A program made the position numbers and the translations under genes. Positions 1 through 11,895 of a stretch of DNA of 64,000 nt are shown here, piece by piece (the first letter of the stretch is position 1; every line of letters begins with the position of its first letter). The stretch spans positions 1-64,000 of the forward strand of contig JAVSML010038885.1 of assembly GCA_038503035.1 (NCBI GenBank). The letters are read 5' to 3'. This DNA is from Crocodylus rhombifer (taxonomy: Eukaryota; Chordata; Crocodylia; Crocodylidae). A model generated the notes under the pieces. It worked only from the letters and a program-made list of their open reading frames with translations, was not told where the DNA came from and did no database searches.

Positions 1-340
1 CACTTACACAGTTCGGATTCTGTGTCAGAATAAGTAAAAGTTTTTTTGTTTTGTTTTCATAAAGGTACATTTTAAACATGGATAAGCTGTGGGTTTCACT
101 GCAAAAAAGCTCCACACATTAGACAACCACTATCTTCTAATAAAATAGTCAGCCCTATGTTCAGCTGGGAACTGTTACATTTTAGGTGGCATTTTGCAAG
201 GATGGTTAGAGATCATGTAATGAAGGCCCACACAGAAGCTAGATCACTGGAAAAATCAGTAGAACACACTTGATATATTCAGTAAAAGAATGTACTCAGT
301 TGAAGCATTCAAAATAAATTTATCACATGTATCCAAATAC

Positions 341-452
341 AAGATGACCCTGAATTTAAGAAGACCCCTGAATAATTCAATTCTGTCCATGGAAAATATA
401 TAAATGTGCTATAAGTTTCCATGTATAGAATCTAAATATTGGAGATCATCTT
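341..452. repeat. possible miniature inverted-repeat element
   Basis: The ends at 341-361 and 431-452 are imperfect inverted repeats of about 21 bp (AAGATGACCCTGAATTTAAG on the left). A related motif with ATCATCTTA occurs near 41407-41440. No target duplication is clear. It may be an old mariner- or Tigger-type remnant; the class is a guess. Confidence 0.3.
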
Positions 453-784
453 ACATTCATCACTACCAGTGCAGCAGGGAAGGAACTGGCAAGGGGTAAG
501 GCGGCAGGGGTGCAAGCAGTGGGGGAGGTAGGAAGGAGGTGAGACAGTGGGGGATAGGTGATAGGGGGTTAAGTAGTGGGGAAAGCAGGCAGCTTGCCCA
601 CTGCCACCTGTTTCCCTCTGAATTTACCCTCCCTTGTGCCTGCTCGTTGCATCACAGCCTTTGCTCCCCCCTCCCCCAGGCATCATAGCAGAAGATAAGC
701 TCAGAAACAGAAATCAGAGCAGCAGATCAAGCATAGGAAGAGGACTGGACTGGAACTCGGGGAGGGTGATAGGCTACTTTGTGG

Positions 785-1140
785 CATGCCAAAATGGCTG
801 CCACCCCCCAACTTCCACCAGCCTAAATCATGAATTAAGATGTTAAATCCAGTACCACACCCAGGATAGACCACCCCCCAGTGAACTCCATTTAATGTCT
901 CCTCCAAATTAGACATTGAGTCAATGATGACTATTCATTGAGAACAGTGACCCAACCAGTTACATATCCACCTTACAGTACTTTCACCTGGTCTGTATTT
1001 TCTTGACTTAATGAGAATGTTGTGGGAAGCAGTGTCAAAATCCTTGCTAAAGGCATAATATATTACCATCCACTGCTCTCCCCCCGCATCCACAGAGCCT
1101 GTCACCTTTTCGTATGGCCTCTCCTCTTTATGATTCACTT
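785..1140 (-). pseudogene. L3/CR1-like LINE, reverse transcriptase fragment (inverted part)
   Basis: Reading the minus strand gives a reverse transcriptase palm segment. Palm motif A appears as AFSKDFDTASHNIL, where related elements have a DFSKAFDTVSHNIL-like sequence. It is followed by a TVRWICNWL segment (about residues 52-60 of the open stretch at 935-1138). Past a stop, the DNA still aligns by eye with the SGVPQGSVLGP-LFNI-INDL part of the palm, down to about 790. The reading frame is broken by stops and shifts, so it is dead. It lies immediately left of a + strand 3' half of the same kind of element. This looks like one insertion with an inverted 5' part, but two separate insertions are possible. 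Confidence 0.6.
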
Positions 1141-1159
1141 CAAATACTGACCTAAAAGA

Positions 1160-1950
1160 TTAGTGTCGTGAGGTTAATGAAAACTTATGCTCGGTGTTGA
1201 TCAGCCACCAAAAATTAAATACAATGTTAGGATGTATAAGGAATGAGATAGAGGATACATGGAAATATTATAATGTCATTATATAAGCCAATGTTACAGC
1301 TCAGTAGGATTGCTGGTAGCTCTATGTCAAAAGAGGAGATAGTAAGAGATGACTGATAAAAACAATTTAGGTATAAGGCAAAAGTTCTCAAATGCTGAGA
1401 GAAGAAAAAGACTGGAACACTTTGCCTTTCATAGGAGACTGATAATAGGTAATGGGGACATGATACCTGTATAGAAAGAAATCAAAACGGTAACTTGGGC
1501 AGTACTGTTCAGTCTGTTCCAGAATGGCAAAATAAGAAGGCATTTACTAAAATTGGAAGACAGCAAATTTAAAAGTTATGAAAGGAAATATTTTCCCCAC
1601 TTGAACAACCTATGAAACTTATTGCCAAAAGCTACCACGGAAGCCAAAAGCTAATGTGATTTAAAGCAGGGCTTGATATTTATGTGGATAACAAGAATAT
1701 CCAGAGTTGTTATGGTTCATTAAACAATAAACAAGATCTTTGGAAAGAATTAAATCCCCCTAGCTTCCAGGGATAAGCCAGTCATCAATTGTAGGAGGAA
1801 ACCTTTCCAGGGGTAAGGGTATCCCATTACTGCAGGATACCTCCAAAGTATACTGTACTGAGCACTGTTACAGACAGTATATTAGATGAGATGGACCATT
1901 GGTAGCACTGAGAACAGCAGTTCCTATGTCCTCCCTCAAAGATCTTTTGG
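1160..1950 (+). mobile_element. L3/CR1-like LINE, 3' half
   Basis: This is old LINE sequence. It runs from the thumb and connection part of the protein (a QCLGCIRNEIED-like stretch near 1222) through the C-terminal part to the 3' tail. The tail has the amniote L3/CR1 signature of an ATTAGATGAGATGGACCATTG segment near 1880-1902 followed by CAGTTCCTATGTC near 1918-1930. Many indels and stops leave no long open frame. Together with the inverted fragment on its left it forms an arrangement like a twin-primed 5' inversion. Confidence 0.6.
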
Positions 1951-4337
1951 AGACCTACATTTCACTGAGGTCCTTTTAGAGATCTGTAAGCAAGAACGGA
2001 GAAAAACTTAACCCCCCTCCCCCAATGGTGAGAAGGAAAAACAATATGTTAGTGTAATAATTGGAAAGGTATCTTTAAAAAGCAAAACACACATATGATT
2101 ACTAGTAGCTGGATTATGAAGAGCAGATGCTTGCTAGTGGCACTTTTAAAACTTTCTAAAAAAGAAAAATTGGTCTTAAAGGAAAACTATGTGTTCAGTA
2201 CTTCCCTCCCCCTATCAAGTAAAAAATGCTCCTGGTGCTTTTATTGCCTGATACCATTTCAGAATTCTGTTTCCATTGGGTATATTTTGTAGAACACCAC
2301 CAAATACAAAGATACCAGAGATAAGGCCAAACATTTATGCTATCGCTATTCCTTTAAAATGGAATGGTAACTACTACAGCTTGCCATGGCTATATTTTGT
2401 CACTGTAAACAGAGCCCAGCTGCATCTGTGTTCTGCTTTGAAAAATGAGGATTAGATTTTTCTGTTTAGCTTTATCTTAAGTTTCTACAGAGATTATGCC
2501 CTGGTTACCATAGAACATCAGCTGGACAGCTTTCTTTTTCTTTGGTTATTAGCCCCTTAGGTATAACTTTGTGATCAAAGAGAGGTCAAGTGTATCAAAA
2601 TAGGAGCTTGCCAGAATTTATCTGGCATAAATTCTTCCCCCAAGATTTCATTATGAAGTGTTACTTCTAAAAAAAAAAAGAAAAAAAACCCCCAAAACCC
2701 CCAAGAATCACCCAAAATCTAAGAAATTACTTTACAAAGCTAAAAAAAAAATTATATAGATCTGAATGCAAGGGGCAGGATAAATTTGCATCTGTGTACA
2801 AATCACAGTCACTGCTGAATCAAGTGGTTTACAATATCCCCAAACAAAGGGCTCTTTTTTATAGGTAGATAGAGCACTAAGAACAGAATCTGCTGACACC
2901 ACGGGAATCACCTCTGTGGTGGTCACTGCACAAAGTGGGTCTCAGTTGTGAATTTCACAGGTTAGCCTGGGAGTGGTGAATGTGTAAAACTGAACAGCTG
3001 CATCTCAATTTGTCGGATATGGAATTCTTCCACAAAGTCAATGAAAATGCCTGCTACTGAGCTAAATAAATACATGCATTGCTTATAATCATGATTTGGC
3101 CAAAATGCATCTCTACTGATGATGCTTGCAACACGTTTACAGATGTTTCTGTATATGTAGCGATGCTTCTAAGTTAAGATGGAAAAATGAGGCAGAGACT
3201 ACACTTCTAGAAAGGGAAGCATACCCACTACCTGGTGCTTTCTGTTTGACCACTGAAAACAAAGCTTCTTCTCAGACCAGCAGTGGACCTTTGTAAGCTT
3301 ATTTGTCCTGAGGCAAATGCTGTCCTTCTATTTTAGGAACATGCAGGGCACTAAAGCCAGCAGCCTGTGCAGTTACATGCTGTGGAAGGAGCAAGATGTT
3401 CAGACCCCATTCCTGAGGGATTCACACAGCTCTTAACGTGGATTTGACAAAACAGCAGTCCTTCACCCAACCCTACACCTCATCAATGCATTAATCAGCT
3501 ACCAGTGCTAACTTCTTATGGAGTGGGGGCATTGGCATTCTGCAGCTGAAAGGGAGGATTGATTTCTTTTTTTGGCAATTTCAGCTGAACACCATAGGCT
3601 TTGGTAGACCCTTCAGCCTAGCAGAGCCTTCTGGGAAAAATTCTGTTCCTAAGTCAACGGCAAAATTCCCACTGACTTCCTTATAGTCAGGGTATCAACT
3701 ATTTGATCTTCTTTGTTAGTATATATCCTTTAATCCCTGTAATTTCAGTGTGGCCAAGGTTCATGCTATTTGGTATTTTTTGTAAAGTCCCAGCTCCAGC
3801 ACTCATGAGAATCTTATCTTCATTTAAAAGAAAAAAGTAGAAAGGAATTTCCTAGCTTTACATTTGTAACATGCATTAGTCAATGTGACTTGTCTACAAA
3901 ATAAATAGCATTCAAAGTATTGGGGGGGGGGCCTGCCTCATGATTTTTTAAACACCTGAGCTTGTTTAGAAAGAGAAAAAACCCTCAAAACTATCCATGT
4001 GTTCATGGGTTACTCTTTACAACCAATGCTATCCCTGTTGCGCCTCCTTAGCTCATTCCATCTGTTTATAAAATCCACTTGCTTGGTCTGGTTTAAACTA
4101 GATTATAAATTCTTTAGGAAGTGGTTCATAAGTTTCCTGCACAATTGGCTCTGTGGATTATTGGAACTATGAATATGCGATAATGTTAACACAGCCCATA
4201 TGCAGTCAGTTCATATAATAGATAAACATTATTTGCCCAGTCAGAGAAGAAGACCAATCATATGATTCATTTGATCAATCACAGCCAACAGCTTGAACAC
4301 AATACACATAGCTTGAAAAACATACCACACATTTAAC

Positions 4338-4412
4338 AGGAAAATTCTCACTGAAAATTTGACATGAAAACTCTCATGAAAAACAACCTGAAAATCCTCA
4401 CTGAAAAATTTC
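4338..4412 (+). repeat. short imperfect direct repeat
   Basis: The motif CTCACTGAAAA(A)TTT occurs twice, about 50 bp apart, with a third degenerate unit (CTCATGAAAAA) between them. It is an AT-rich local tandem duplication with no coding content. Confidence 0.5.
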
Positions 4413-4820
4413 AATAACATATGTTATTTTTTAACCATAATTTGTAAAATCCTTCACATAATTAAGAATGACTGATAGAATGCATGATGATGTATATAAA
4501 CATACATATTAATTTACTTTTATTCATTGTTACTTTGTTGCATCAGATATTATGTGTACTCATGGGTATATGTATAAAGGCATTTAGGCACCTATCTTCC
4601 ACTAACTGGCATATCAACACTTTAAAAACCTGCCCCTGAGGGTAGTATCTGTGCAGCTGAACACCAAATGACCCAGTAGTTAGTTGGTGGGGAGGAGAGC
4701 AAACAAAGCCTTTGCCATACTCTCAGTATTTATGGGCTGTGGGCTGCCAAACACTGCCAGGTTCATTTGTAAAACTGAGAACGTTCTTAGTTTTTTATTG
4801 TTTGTTCTTAATTGTTTCAG

Positions 4821-4981
4821 GCTGGTGGTTTGATGCTTGTGGCCCTTCCAATCTGAATGGAATGTTCTATACCGCGGGACATAACCATGGGAAACTTAAT
4901 GGGATAAAATGGCACTACTTCAAGGGCCCCAGCTATTCCTTACGTTCCACAACAATGATGATTCGGCCTTTAGACTTTTAA
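4821..4981 (+). CDS. ANGPT1: angiopoietin-1, terminal coding exon
   Basis: This is the C-terminal exon of angiopoietin-1, the secreted ligand that activates the endothelial receptor TIE2 and stabilises vessels. It encodes the end of the fibrinogen-like receptor-binding domain: a split glycine codon, then WWFDACGPSNLNG, a FYTAG segment, KWHYFKGPSYSLRSTT and the terminus MMIRPLDF, with a TAA stop at 4979-4981. It is called ANGPT1 rather than ANGPT2 or ANGPT4 because FYTAG and KWHYFKGPSYSLRS are paralogue-specific, as I know the families. The only cysteine here is in DACGPS and should pair with a cysteine in an upstream exon. The start is set by the splice acceptor (CAG at 4818-4820); the open frame upstream is intron read-through. 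One difference from mammalian ANGPT1 as I recall it is histidine for glutamine in the TAG-x-NHG loop (codon 4880-4882). All other exons lie outside the window. Confidence 0.96.
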
Positions 4982-6288
4982 ACGTACCCAGGAGTAAATG
5001 AAAGAATAAAACTGAAGAACTGCTTGTGTAGCCTTCAGAAGTACAAGACAAGGGGGCTTCTTGGACACAGCAAGTTGGAGCTACCTCAAAATTGCTCCAC
5101 TATTTCTTCACTGCCTGCCTAGCTCTTCACAAGTCACTTCCTGTGCTGAAGACATTGAGACAGCTCAGCTCACAAGGAGATAGCTGTAATGCTTTTTCCA
5201 GCAAAGGATAACAAGTGATCTTCATGTTCTGGTTATTATGAATGAATCTAGCACCAGCCAGCTGATGCTTTTTCCTTTGTATAAGGATGCAAAAATATAC
5301 AGGATTATACAGAAATAATAATGGATTTTGAAGAACAGAAATAAATCTGCCATAATCCACTGAGAAGAATTTGTTTCAACACTGCAATATCATTACATCT
5401 ATACAAAAGTATTACAGACATGGCTCCATTAATGCATGTCTTAAAATATCTGAGATGACCACTCTAATCATAGTCTTTCTTAAGTGAACTGAATTTAGAT
5501 GGATGCATTTCTCTTACTTCCAGCATTAAATAGCATATGCTAGAGTTATTTTTCATGAACCCCTTCTAAAATATAAAACCTGTTCTTGATAAATCTACAG
5601 GGTCACAGTACATGATGAATAATAAGGATAATATGCAGAAAATCTTCATTTGCTCTGTATTGTTAGGGCAAAGTAAGTGTAAGTAATCCAGATAATTGGC
5701 ATAATCCCTGAGCTAGGATTTATAGTGTGATAACAAAAGTAACCATGGTTTTTTTCCTGGTGCAGCTTTTTCTTACATTAAAGTAGCCTGAATGACACAT
5801 TGAAAAATTGGAGGAAAGTTTAAAGAATGTGAACTATCTCATGATGAAATATATTGCTTTGTGTATAATGTTTCATTGGAACATATACAGGAAAGGAGAC
5901 TATTAGGATATATAGAAATGGTATAAATGCATAGGTTAAGCAGATGGGTTCATTTTACATTATCTTTGCATGTGCACAATTTAGTGTTAATTATTTTGAA
6001 TTTTATTAGAGGTTCATTTCTTCTCTGTATTATTTCATCTTTGTGAATAATTGAGGCATGTCAGTTCTACACTGTGCTTTGGCTACTACTATAAAAAAGC
6101 GCTCATTGCAGTCTTATAAAGAATAAAGGAATAATTATTAACTGTAAATAGCATGTTTATATTTACAGCAATGGCCATTTAATTTTGTACATGCAACTTC
6201 GATGCTATTCAATGCAAATGACTGCAAAAATCACAAAAGGTTGTACTATCCAACTCTAGAAAGGTGCTATACATATCACTTCCCAGGA

Positions 6289-6296
6289 AAAGGGAA
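6289..6296 (+). promoter_or_regulatory. candidate miR-204/211 target site
   Basis: AAAGGGAA is an 8-mer seed match to miR-204/211 inside the probable ANGPT1 3' UTR. An 8-mer arises by chance often in 2 kb, so conservation would have to support it. Confidence 0.25.
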
Positions 6297-7078
6297 CCCA
6301 GAGAGGTGAATATTTCAACTATTGGAATTGAAGGTGCCTTAACAACAAGGAGAACTTGGGAGAAAAAGGTTCAGCTGTCAGCAAAGCTGACAGCCACAAG
6401 GCTTTTTGTTTAAAATCTCTGCTGATCTACTCTTACTGAGGGGAAGGCAGGGAATCCACTTTGGAAATTAATTTCTACACATTCAGTTCTCTATGCCCAC
6501 TGAAGTCAAAGGTAATATTCTTTTTGGCTTCAACAGAAGCCATGTCATGCCCATGATATTTTTGTTTGTGTTTGTGTCATATTAAAAACATACTGTTATT
6601 GGAAGTAGGCAAAGCAACAGATTTTTTTAAAGGAATGATGGTATTTGACCAACAAAGCTCTGTGTTCTTTAACAGCTTTCTTCCATTTAAGAGAAAAAAA
6701 GCTGCATGGATTTTGTTGGCAGCATGAAAGAATAAACAAGGGGCTCCACAGGGTTCTTTATAACTATTGTAGCTCAGTGTTCTTCAAGTAAGAAGGTCTT
6801 TGTTTCACATATTTGTATATTTAAAAAAAAAATTCATGCCCAAGGGGTTAATTTGTTGTGTTGTGCTGATTAAATTACTCAGCTGTTCTTTACTCAGCAG
6901 TTTCTTCAAAGTGCTTTTTTTTTCTCTGTTTCCACCAGTTTTCAACATTGTTTTCACTGGAGTGCAAAAACTATGATCTGTCTTCCACTGTGTTAAGATT
7001 TGTATTTGTTCCAGGTCTTCAAGTTACGAATACCGTTTTGTAGATCCTACTGCAAAAGACAAAACACATTAAAATATC

Positions 7079-7088
7079 AATAAATAAA
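7079..7088 (+). terminator. candidate ANGPT1 distal poly(A) signal
   Basis: Two overlapping AATAAA hexamers are followed within 40 bases by T/G-rich sequence. This is a usual polyadenylation context, but no transcript evidence is available. Confidence 0.4.
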
Positions 7089-7110
7089 ACCAAAGCATGT
7101 TATTTGCTGT

Positions 7111-10100
7111 TTATTTATCTTGTTTGGGAAAAAATCAGATGCAGTTTCCTATTCTTTATAATAAAACATAGAATGAGGTCTCCAGACTCTAGCATTTACT
7201 TTCATTAGAGAATACATTTTTGTGGCAGATGTGTGTCATTTAACATGCTGAGAACTTTCATTTTAAATTCTGTTTAGAAGTGCTGAGTACTTTTGGGAAA
7301 GAGTGCTAGCAAAACTGTGTGAATTAAATACTTTCTTTTTTACCTTTGAAATCCATAGCTCAGTTTTATTTTGCTCATTTTCTTGGTCAAACTATCAAAT
7401 TGCTTCTTTTTTCATGGCAGTGGGGGATAAATTTCTCACATTCCACTGGCCAAATTACAGATCAAACTATTTGTTTCTCTTGCCCTTATGACTGCGTGTT
7501 CTTTAATCATCCCTGAATGTACAAAATCTGGAAGTGGCAAATCTCAACTGCTTTTTTTATTTCTTTTGCCTAGATATGGATCTTGTCCATTTGTATGGCT
7601 CTTAAAAACTGAGAGACCAATTTCAGCTTCTCTTGGTGGCCCATTTATCTTCATTTTTCCAGGTACTTCAGCTTAATTAGGCTTGTTCATTGATCACATT
7701 CAGACCAACCTAGCTTTTTAGAACAACACAAAAGCCAACAGTGTAATAAATCCGCAAGAGGAGGTATTATTCCTTCCAACTAAAAATGCAAATCTGCGGC
7801 ATTCCACTGAAGAATCACAATTAACTAAAAAAGCTCTTGCTTTTGGTATATATCTAAATAAGGTGTTTTTAAAATTTTCCACATATAATGAGTCCCACTG
7901 CTAGCACACCTCCCCCCTCCCCCCCCCAAGGCCACTCTTGTTCTATATTCTCCCAATCCGGCCTCCAGGGATGCCACCCCGCTGCCTGGCTTGCCTCCAT
8001 GGTAAAAGGACTGTACAATTGGCACACTGCCCTCCAACAGCTGGCTCCCTCCAGGTCTCCTGGGTACCTGCATTTGTGAGTGTTGCTTCTCCAGCAGCCT
8101 TGGTACATGGGAGATCAACCCCTCTGTAGGGGTTTCCCCTTAGGACACTTAGCAGGGATCCTAGAAATCTGTTTGTCATGGAAAAATGTGAAAAAACATG
8201 GAATTTGTGTTTTTACAGAGAATCTTTAGAATTGCTGGGGGTGGGGGCTGGGGGAAGAATTCACTGAAAATAAAATGTTGGCTCCCCAGTGAGAACCAGT
8301 GGTTATCACAGCCATTTTGGCAACCCACCGGGGAGTTGCCAGGCACACAAGGGGGAAGGCGCAGACACAGGGGGAAGCAGCCAAATGGTGGCTTATCAGC
8401 TTGTTCCCATCTGCTGCAGTCTGCTCAGCTGCCCTTGCACTACTATTTAGCAACCTGTCTGCAGACCTGTCCCTGTAGCTTATTGCAAGGCAATTTGCCC
8501 CAGACAGTTGTTTGCAGCTTTGTGACTCCTGTCATTATCTCGTTGGCTGCTTAAAGTCTTGCAGCTGCCAGTAACCCACTGCAGTCCCAGCCTGCTGTTC
8601 CCTTCCTCTTAAAGTAATAGGGGCCCTTAACCCCTGTTATACCATGGTAATGCTAAAAAGCTAGCCTGGTCTTGACTTACTCATTTGGGTTTTTTTTAAA
8701 CAAAATGCAAACAGAGAGAGCAAATAAATAAGGATAGGTGTATATGTGTATTTCATAGCAGGTAGAACCTTGTTTTCTAAGCTACCGCTTTAAGTACAGT
8801 AAAGCGCCAAAAATAAGGTCGAGAATAATTTCTGTTTCAAAACCAGGCACTCATGCAGATTTCCCTGAGATTGTACACACTTCATGAATGCACAGGGTAG
8901 TGTTAGTATTCAGAACGTGGTTGTTTGAGCAAGTGATTCCCAACACATACATCTCTGGGAAAGCAAACTTAAACTCAAACAACTTTTCTTAAATTTAACA
9001 TATTGAACCAATTTCACTTGCCCAGATATGTCAGCCAAGCCGCAGCTCCTGTCAGGACGAAAACAATCACATCCATGTTAATTTGGCATGTTACCTACTG
9101 CTGCTTTTCAAGGGCGCAAATAAAAATGTTATCAATGGAAAAAGTCGAACTCTTTCTCTGTGGGATTAATCCTAGCTGATAAACTGATTATACAATACAA
9201 CACGTGTGACTGGAGTAGCTGCAAGGCTTTTAGCCTACCAGTTTCTGCATGAACTTGAGGAGCTAGGCAGCAGCTAGTGAACTGAACTGACACCTGACTA
9301 CTGTCATTCAGGATCAGGCCTGTCACAGAAACTAAAAAAAGAAAAGAAAAGAAAAAGGAAAAGGAAAAAATGAAGAGACTGTGTCCCAGTTCTGGTTTTT
9401 TAGGGAGGCAAGGAGTAAAGAGCCACAATCCAGGAAGGGAAGGGATTAATGGTGGGTTCACTCTCCGCTCCACATTCTTCTCGCCCATGTCTGCCAGGAC
9501 CTGAGCCTTATCCCTGCTTTCCCATAAAGCTGATCCCCTGCAACAAACTCTTTTAGTGTGTCATGGAAAGACAGGGAGAGGATCAGATGATCCTAGGAAG
9601 TAGACCATACCCTATGTACTGGAGGAAGGCAAGTGGCAAAGCCAGCTGAGAGAGGAAATAGTGAGGCCCATACTCCACATTTCACTATAAGAGAGTATGC
9701 AGTGGGGGAGGGGCACTTTCCCTCACTGATCTTTTGCCTGTCCCTAGCACTCTAATTACAAATCGTTCTAGCTGCAAATGCCACATTTATTCTACAAGTA
9801 ACACACAGATCCCTGTTCCAAACCTTGGGAAATGCAATGAGAAAACCTTGTTAATACAAAATGAAAGTTGTTTGCCAGTTTCTCATGCTCTTCTAGAACA
9901 TCAAGTTTAGCATTTTCAAACTACTGAACACTAAGGACATGAAGAACTAAGGCATTTTAACCTCAAATTCCCGAAGCAGTTACCAGGGTGACTCTCACTC
10001 TGATGTATAGGCTCACTCTGCCTGTGACCTGTACTGAGCAAGAGCTGCCTACTCCCACTGGCCACTCAAACATTTAACATACTCCACAGAAGAATACAAC

Positions 10101-11278
10101 ATCTGCTAATTTTTACAATTGCATCATCCCCTGAAAGACACTTCAGCCGTGGGTACATGATGTTATTTAAACCCCCAGACCACACTGTCTCCCAGCTAAC
10201 TGCTGACAGTCCACCTGGCAAGCAGACCCTACTATTCATTCCTGGTAACTTAGACAATGCAATTTTTTAATGAAGCCTACTGTATCTCTCTCTCTCAACG
10301 GTCTCTCCCATACTTCTTTCCTTTGGTCTCTTTCTCTCTTTTTCATGGGTACGTGTAGACATGCACACGCACACAGCAGGCTGGAAGTTTCACATGCCTA
10401 CTCCAAAGAAACACAGGCTCCTTCATATCACAATCACAAGACTCCCAACCTGTTCAATGTCAGCCCTCTACCAGTCCATACATCCACTGCTATACCACAC
10501 AAAACAACACAGGCAAAAATACTTGCAAAATAATTCCCATTGCCTATTGCCAGATTCAGGTTAGGGACAAGTTGAGGTTTAACAGATGTGTACCATCCCT
10601 AACGCACAATCTTCTAATTTTTTTCAGCGATCTAGAAATAATACACCTTAGCTCTTCGTTTCCTAGTTTTCAGAAGTGTGAGTTTTGCTGAACTCAGCAC
10701 TCTATGGCATTAGATGCTATCAAATAATCTTAACTTTGTGCTACTTGAGTTTTTTTGTCATTCAATATTTTCTTATATTAAGTCTTCTAATGTTGCCCAG
10801 CGTTTGAAGTCAAAAATACATGGCACTAATCACTGAAGATATGAATAACTTCGTTATCTGCTAAGAAATAAGATGTGATCCAAAACCTAATTATTGGAGA
10901 ACAGCCATCTTTTGAGAAAGTAAACATAAATAGCTCAAAGCGTGGGGAAATATTTGGAGGGACTGGATGGCAGGAAACAGCCGATAAGGCTGTGGAGAGA
11001 AGAAACAATCAGATCATTTTTAAGGACACCACTATAATTTTAACCTAGATGTATAATGGGCCAGGCTGACTAATCAACGGCCTACATATGAATTAAGTTG
11101 GCAGTTTCACATTGTACAACTAACCGTTCTAATCCAGGCTTTTTTGTGGAGATGTCTAAGACTGAATGGCAACCCCCATTATTATGGCAACTCCCAGTGC
11201 ATCAGCCTGGCCCTGCTAGGATAAGATTGTGAGTAGACTAGCAGTGTTCACTGAAAGAGTCAAAATAGATTGGAATTA
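7111..11278. other. intergenic sequence, no gene seen
   Basis: No exon-like or known protein similarity was recognised. There is a C-rich patch near 7908-7928, a G-rich patch near 8236-8252 and a purine microsatellite of GAAAA/GGAAAA units at about 9337-9370. The short open frames here have no family signature and are taken as chance. Confidence 0.6.
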
Positions 11279-11283
11279 AATAA

Positions 11284-11337
11284 AATAATAATAATGATGA
11301 TGATGATGATGATAATAACAATAACAATAATAGTAAC
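11284..11337 (+). repeat. trinucleotide microsatellite (ATA/ATG/ACA)n
   Basis: ATA units pass into six ATG units and then ATAACA units. It is simple sequence. Confidence 0.9.
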
Positions 11338-11624
11338 ACCCCCACCAACAATAATAAAGTTTTTTAAATGGTCACCTTATCACTCAAAAACTTCCCAGAT
11401 ATTTTCAAAAAGGAATGCAGTTTCTGAGCAAATATATGCTTAATTTCATGCCAGGGTAGGTAGCTACATCAAACACCTGAGAAAATTCAAGAGGTTGCAT
11501 GGAATAAATGCTGTTTCTTATACAGTAATTTTTCTGTTTTGTTTTTAGGGGGTGGGAATGAAACCACAAATTTGTTCAGTCACAATTCTGTGCAACACAA
11601 AGTTTCAGTTTTCTAGCGTATAGA

Positions 11625-11895
11625 TTTCATAGATATTAGGGCTGGAAGGGACCGCATAAGATCATCAGGACCAGCCGCCTGCCTAAGGGGCAGCAAGTCA
11701 GCCGGGGTCAAATGATCCCAGCAAGATAGGCATCCAAGTGTTTTTTGAAAGTATCCAGAGTAGGTGCTTCCACCACCTCTGAGGGGAGTCTGTTCCAGGC
11801 CTTGAGGGGTCAGACAGTAAAGAAGTTTTTCCTTATGTCCATCCTAAAATGGACTTCCAGGAGTTTGTGACCTGGAGTACATCATGTAAATGTTC
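11625..11895 (-). mobile_element. CR1 LINE 3' end fragment
   Basis: On the + strand it begins with TTCATAGATATTAGGGCTGG. This is the reverse complement of the CR1 3' terminus (GGTCCCTTCCAGCCCTAAT...TCTATGA). It extends about 270 bp into the 3' UTR and the last codons of ORF2. It is strongly 5'-truncated, as usual for CR1. Confidence 0.9.

Larger units (their letters stand above)
1..4820 (+). other. ANGPT1: ANGPT1 last intron, 3' part
   Basis: This stretch precedes the only host exon found, so it is inferred to be the final intron of ANGPT1, cut by the window edge. It ends in a good acceptor: a T-rich tract over about 4783-4818 followed by CAG at 4818-4820. I see no other exon in it. It holds a G-rich patch (about 475-600), an A/C homopolymer patch (about 2670-2705), a run of ten or so G near 3923-3932, and the repeats listed separately. 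The remaining sequence (about 1960-4330 and 4415-4780) is AT-rich and shows nothing I recognise. Confidence 0.7.
4982..7110 (+). other. ANGPT1: probable ANGPT1 3' UTR
   Basis: Repeat-poor, AT-rich sequence follows the stop codon. Candidate poly(A) signals AATAAA occur at about 5006-5011, 6122-6127, and as an overlapping pair at 7079-7084 and 7083-7088. The last pair is followed by T/G-rich sequence and is my choice for the distal end. A UTR of about 2.1 kb is plausible for this gene, but the true end is inferred. It contains a Pumilio-type motif TGTAAATA at 6143-6150 and an 8-mer match to the miR-204/211 seed at 6289-6296. Confidence 0.5.

Noticed and set aside
4712..4820. Upstream extension of the ANGPT1 frame to a methionine
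   Set aside because: It is intron read-through. The T-rich tract and CAG at 4818-4820, with the known family sequence starting at G-W-W-F, fix the exon start.
8198..8554. 118-codon open frame
   Set aside because: No domain, no exon signals and no partner exon in view. The matching antisense frame suggests composition effects only.
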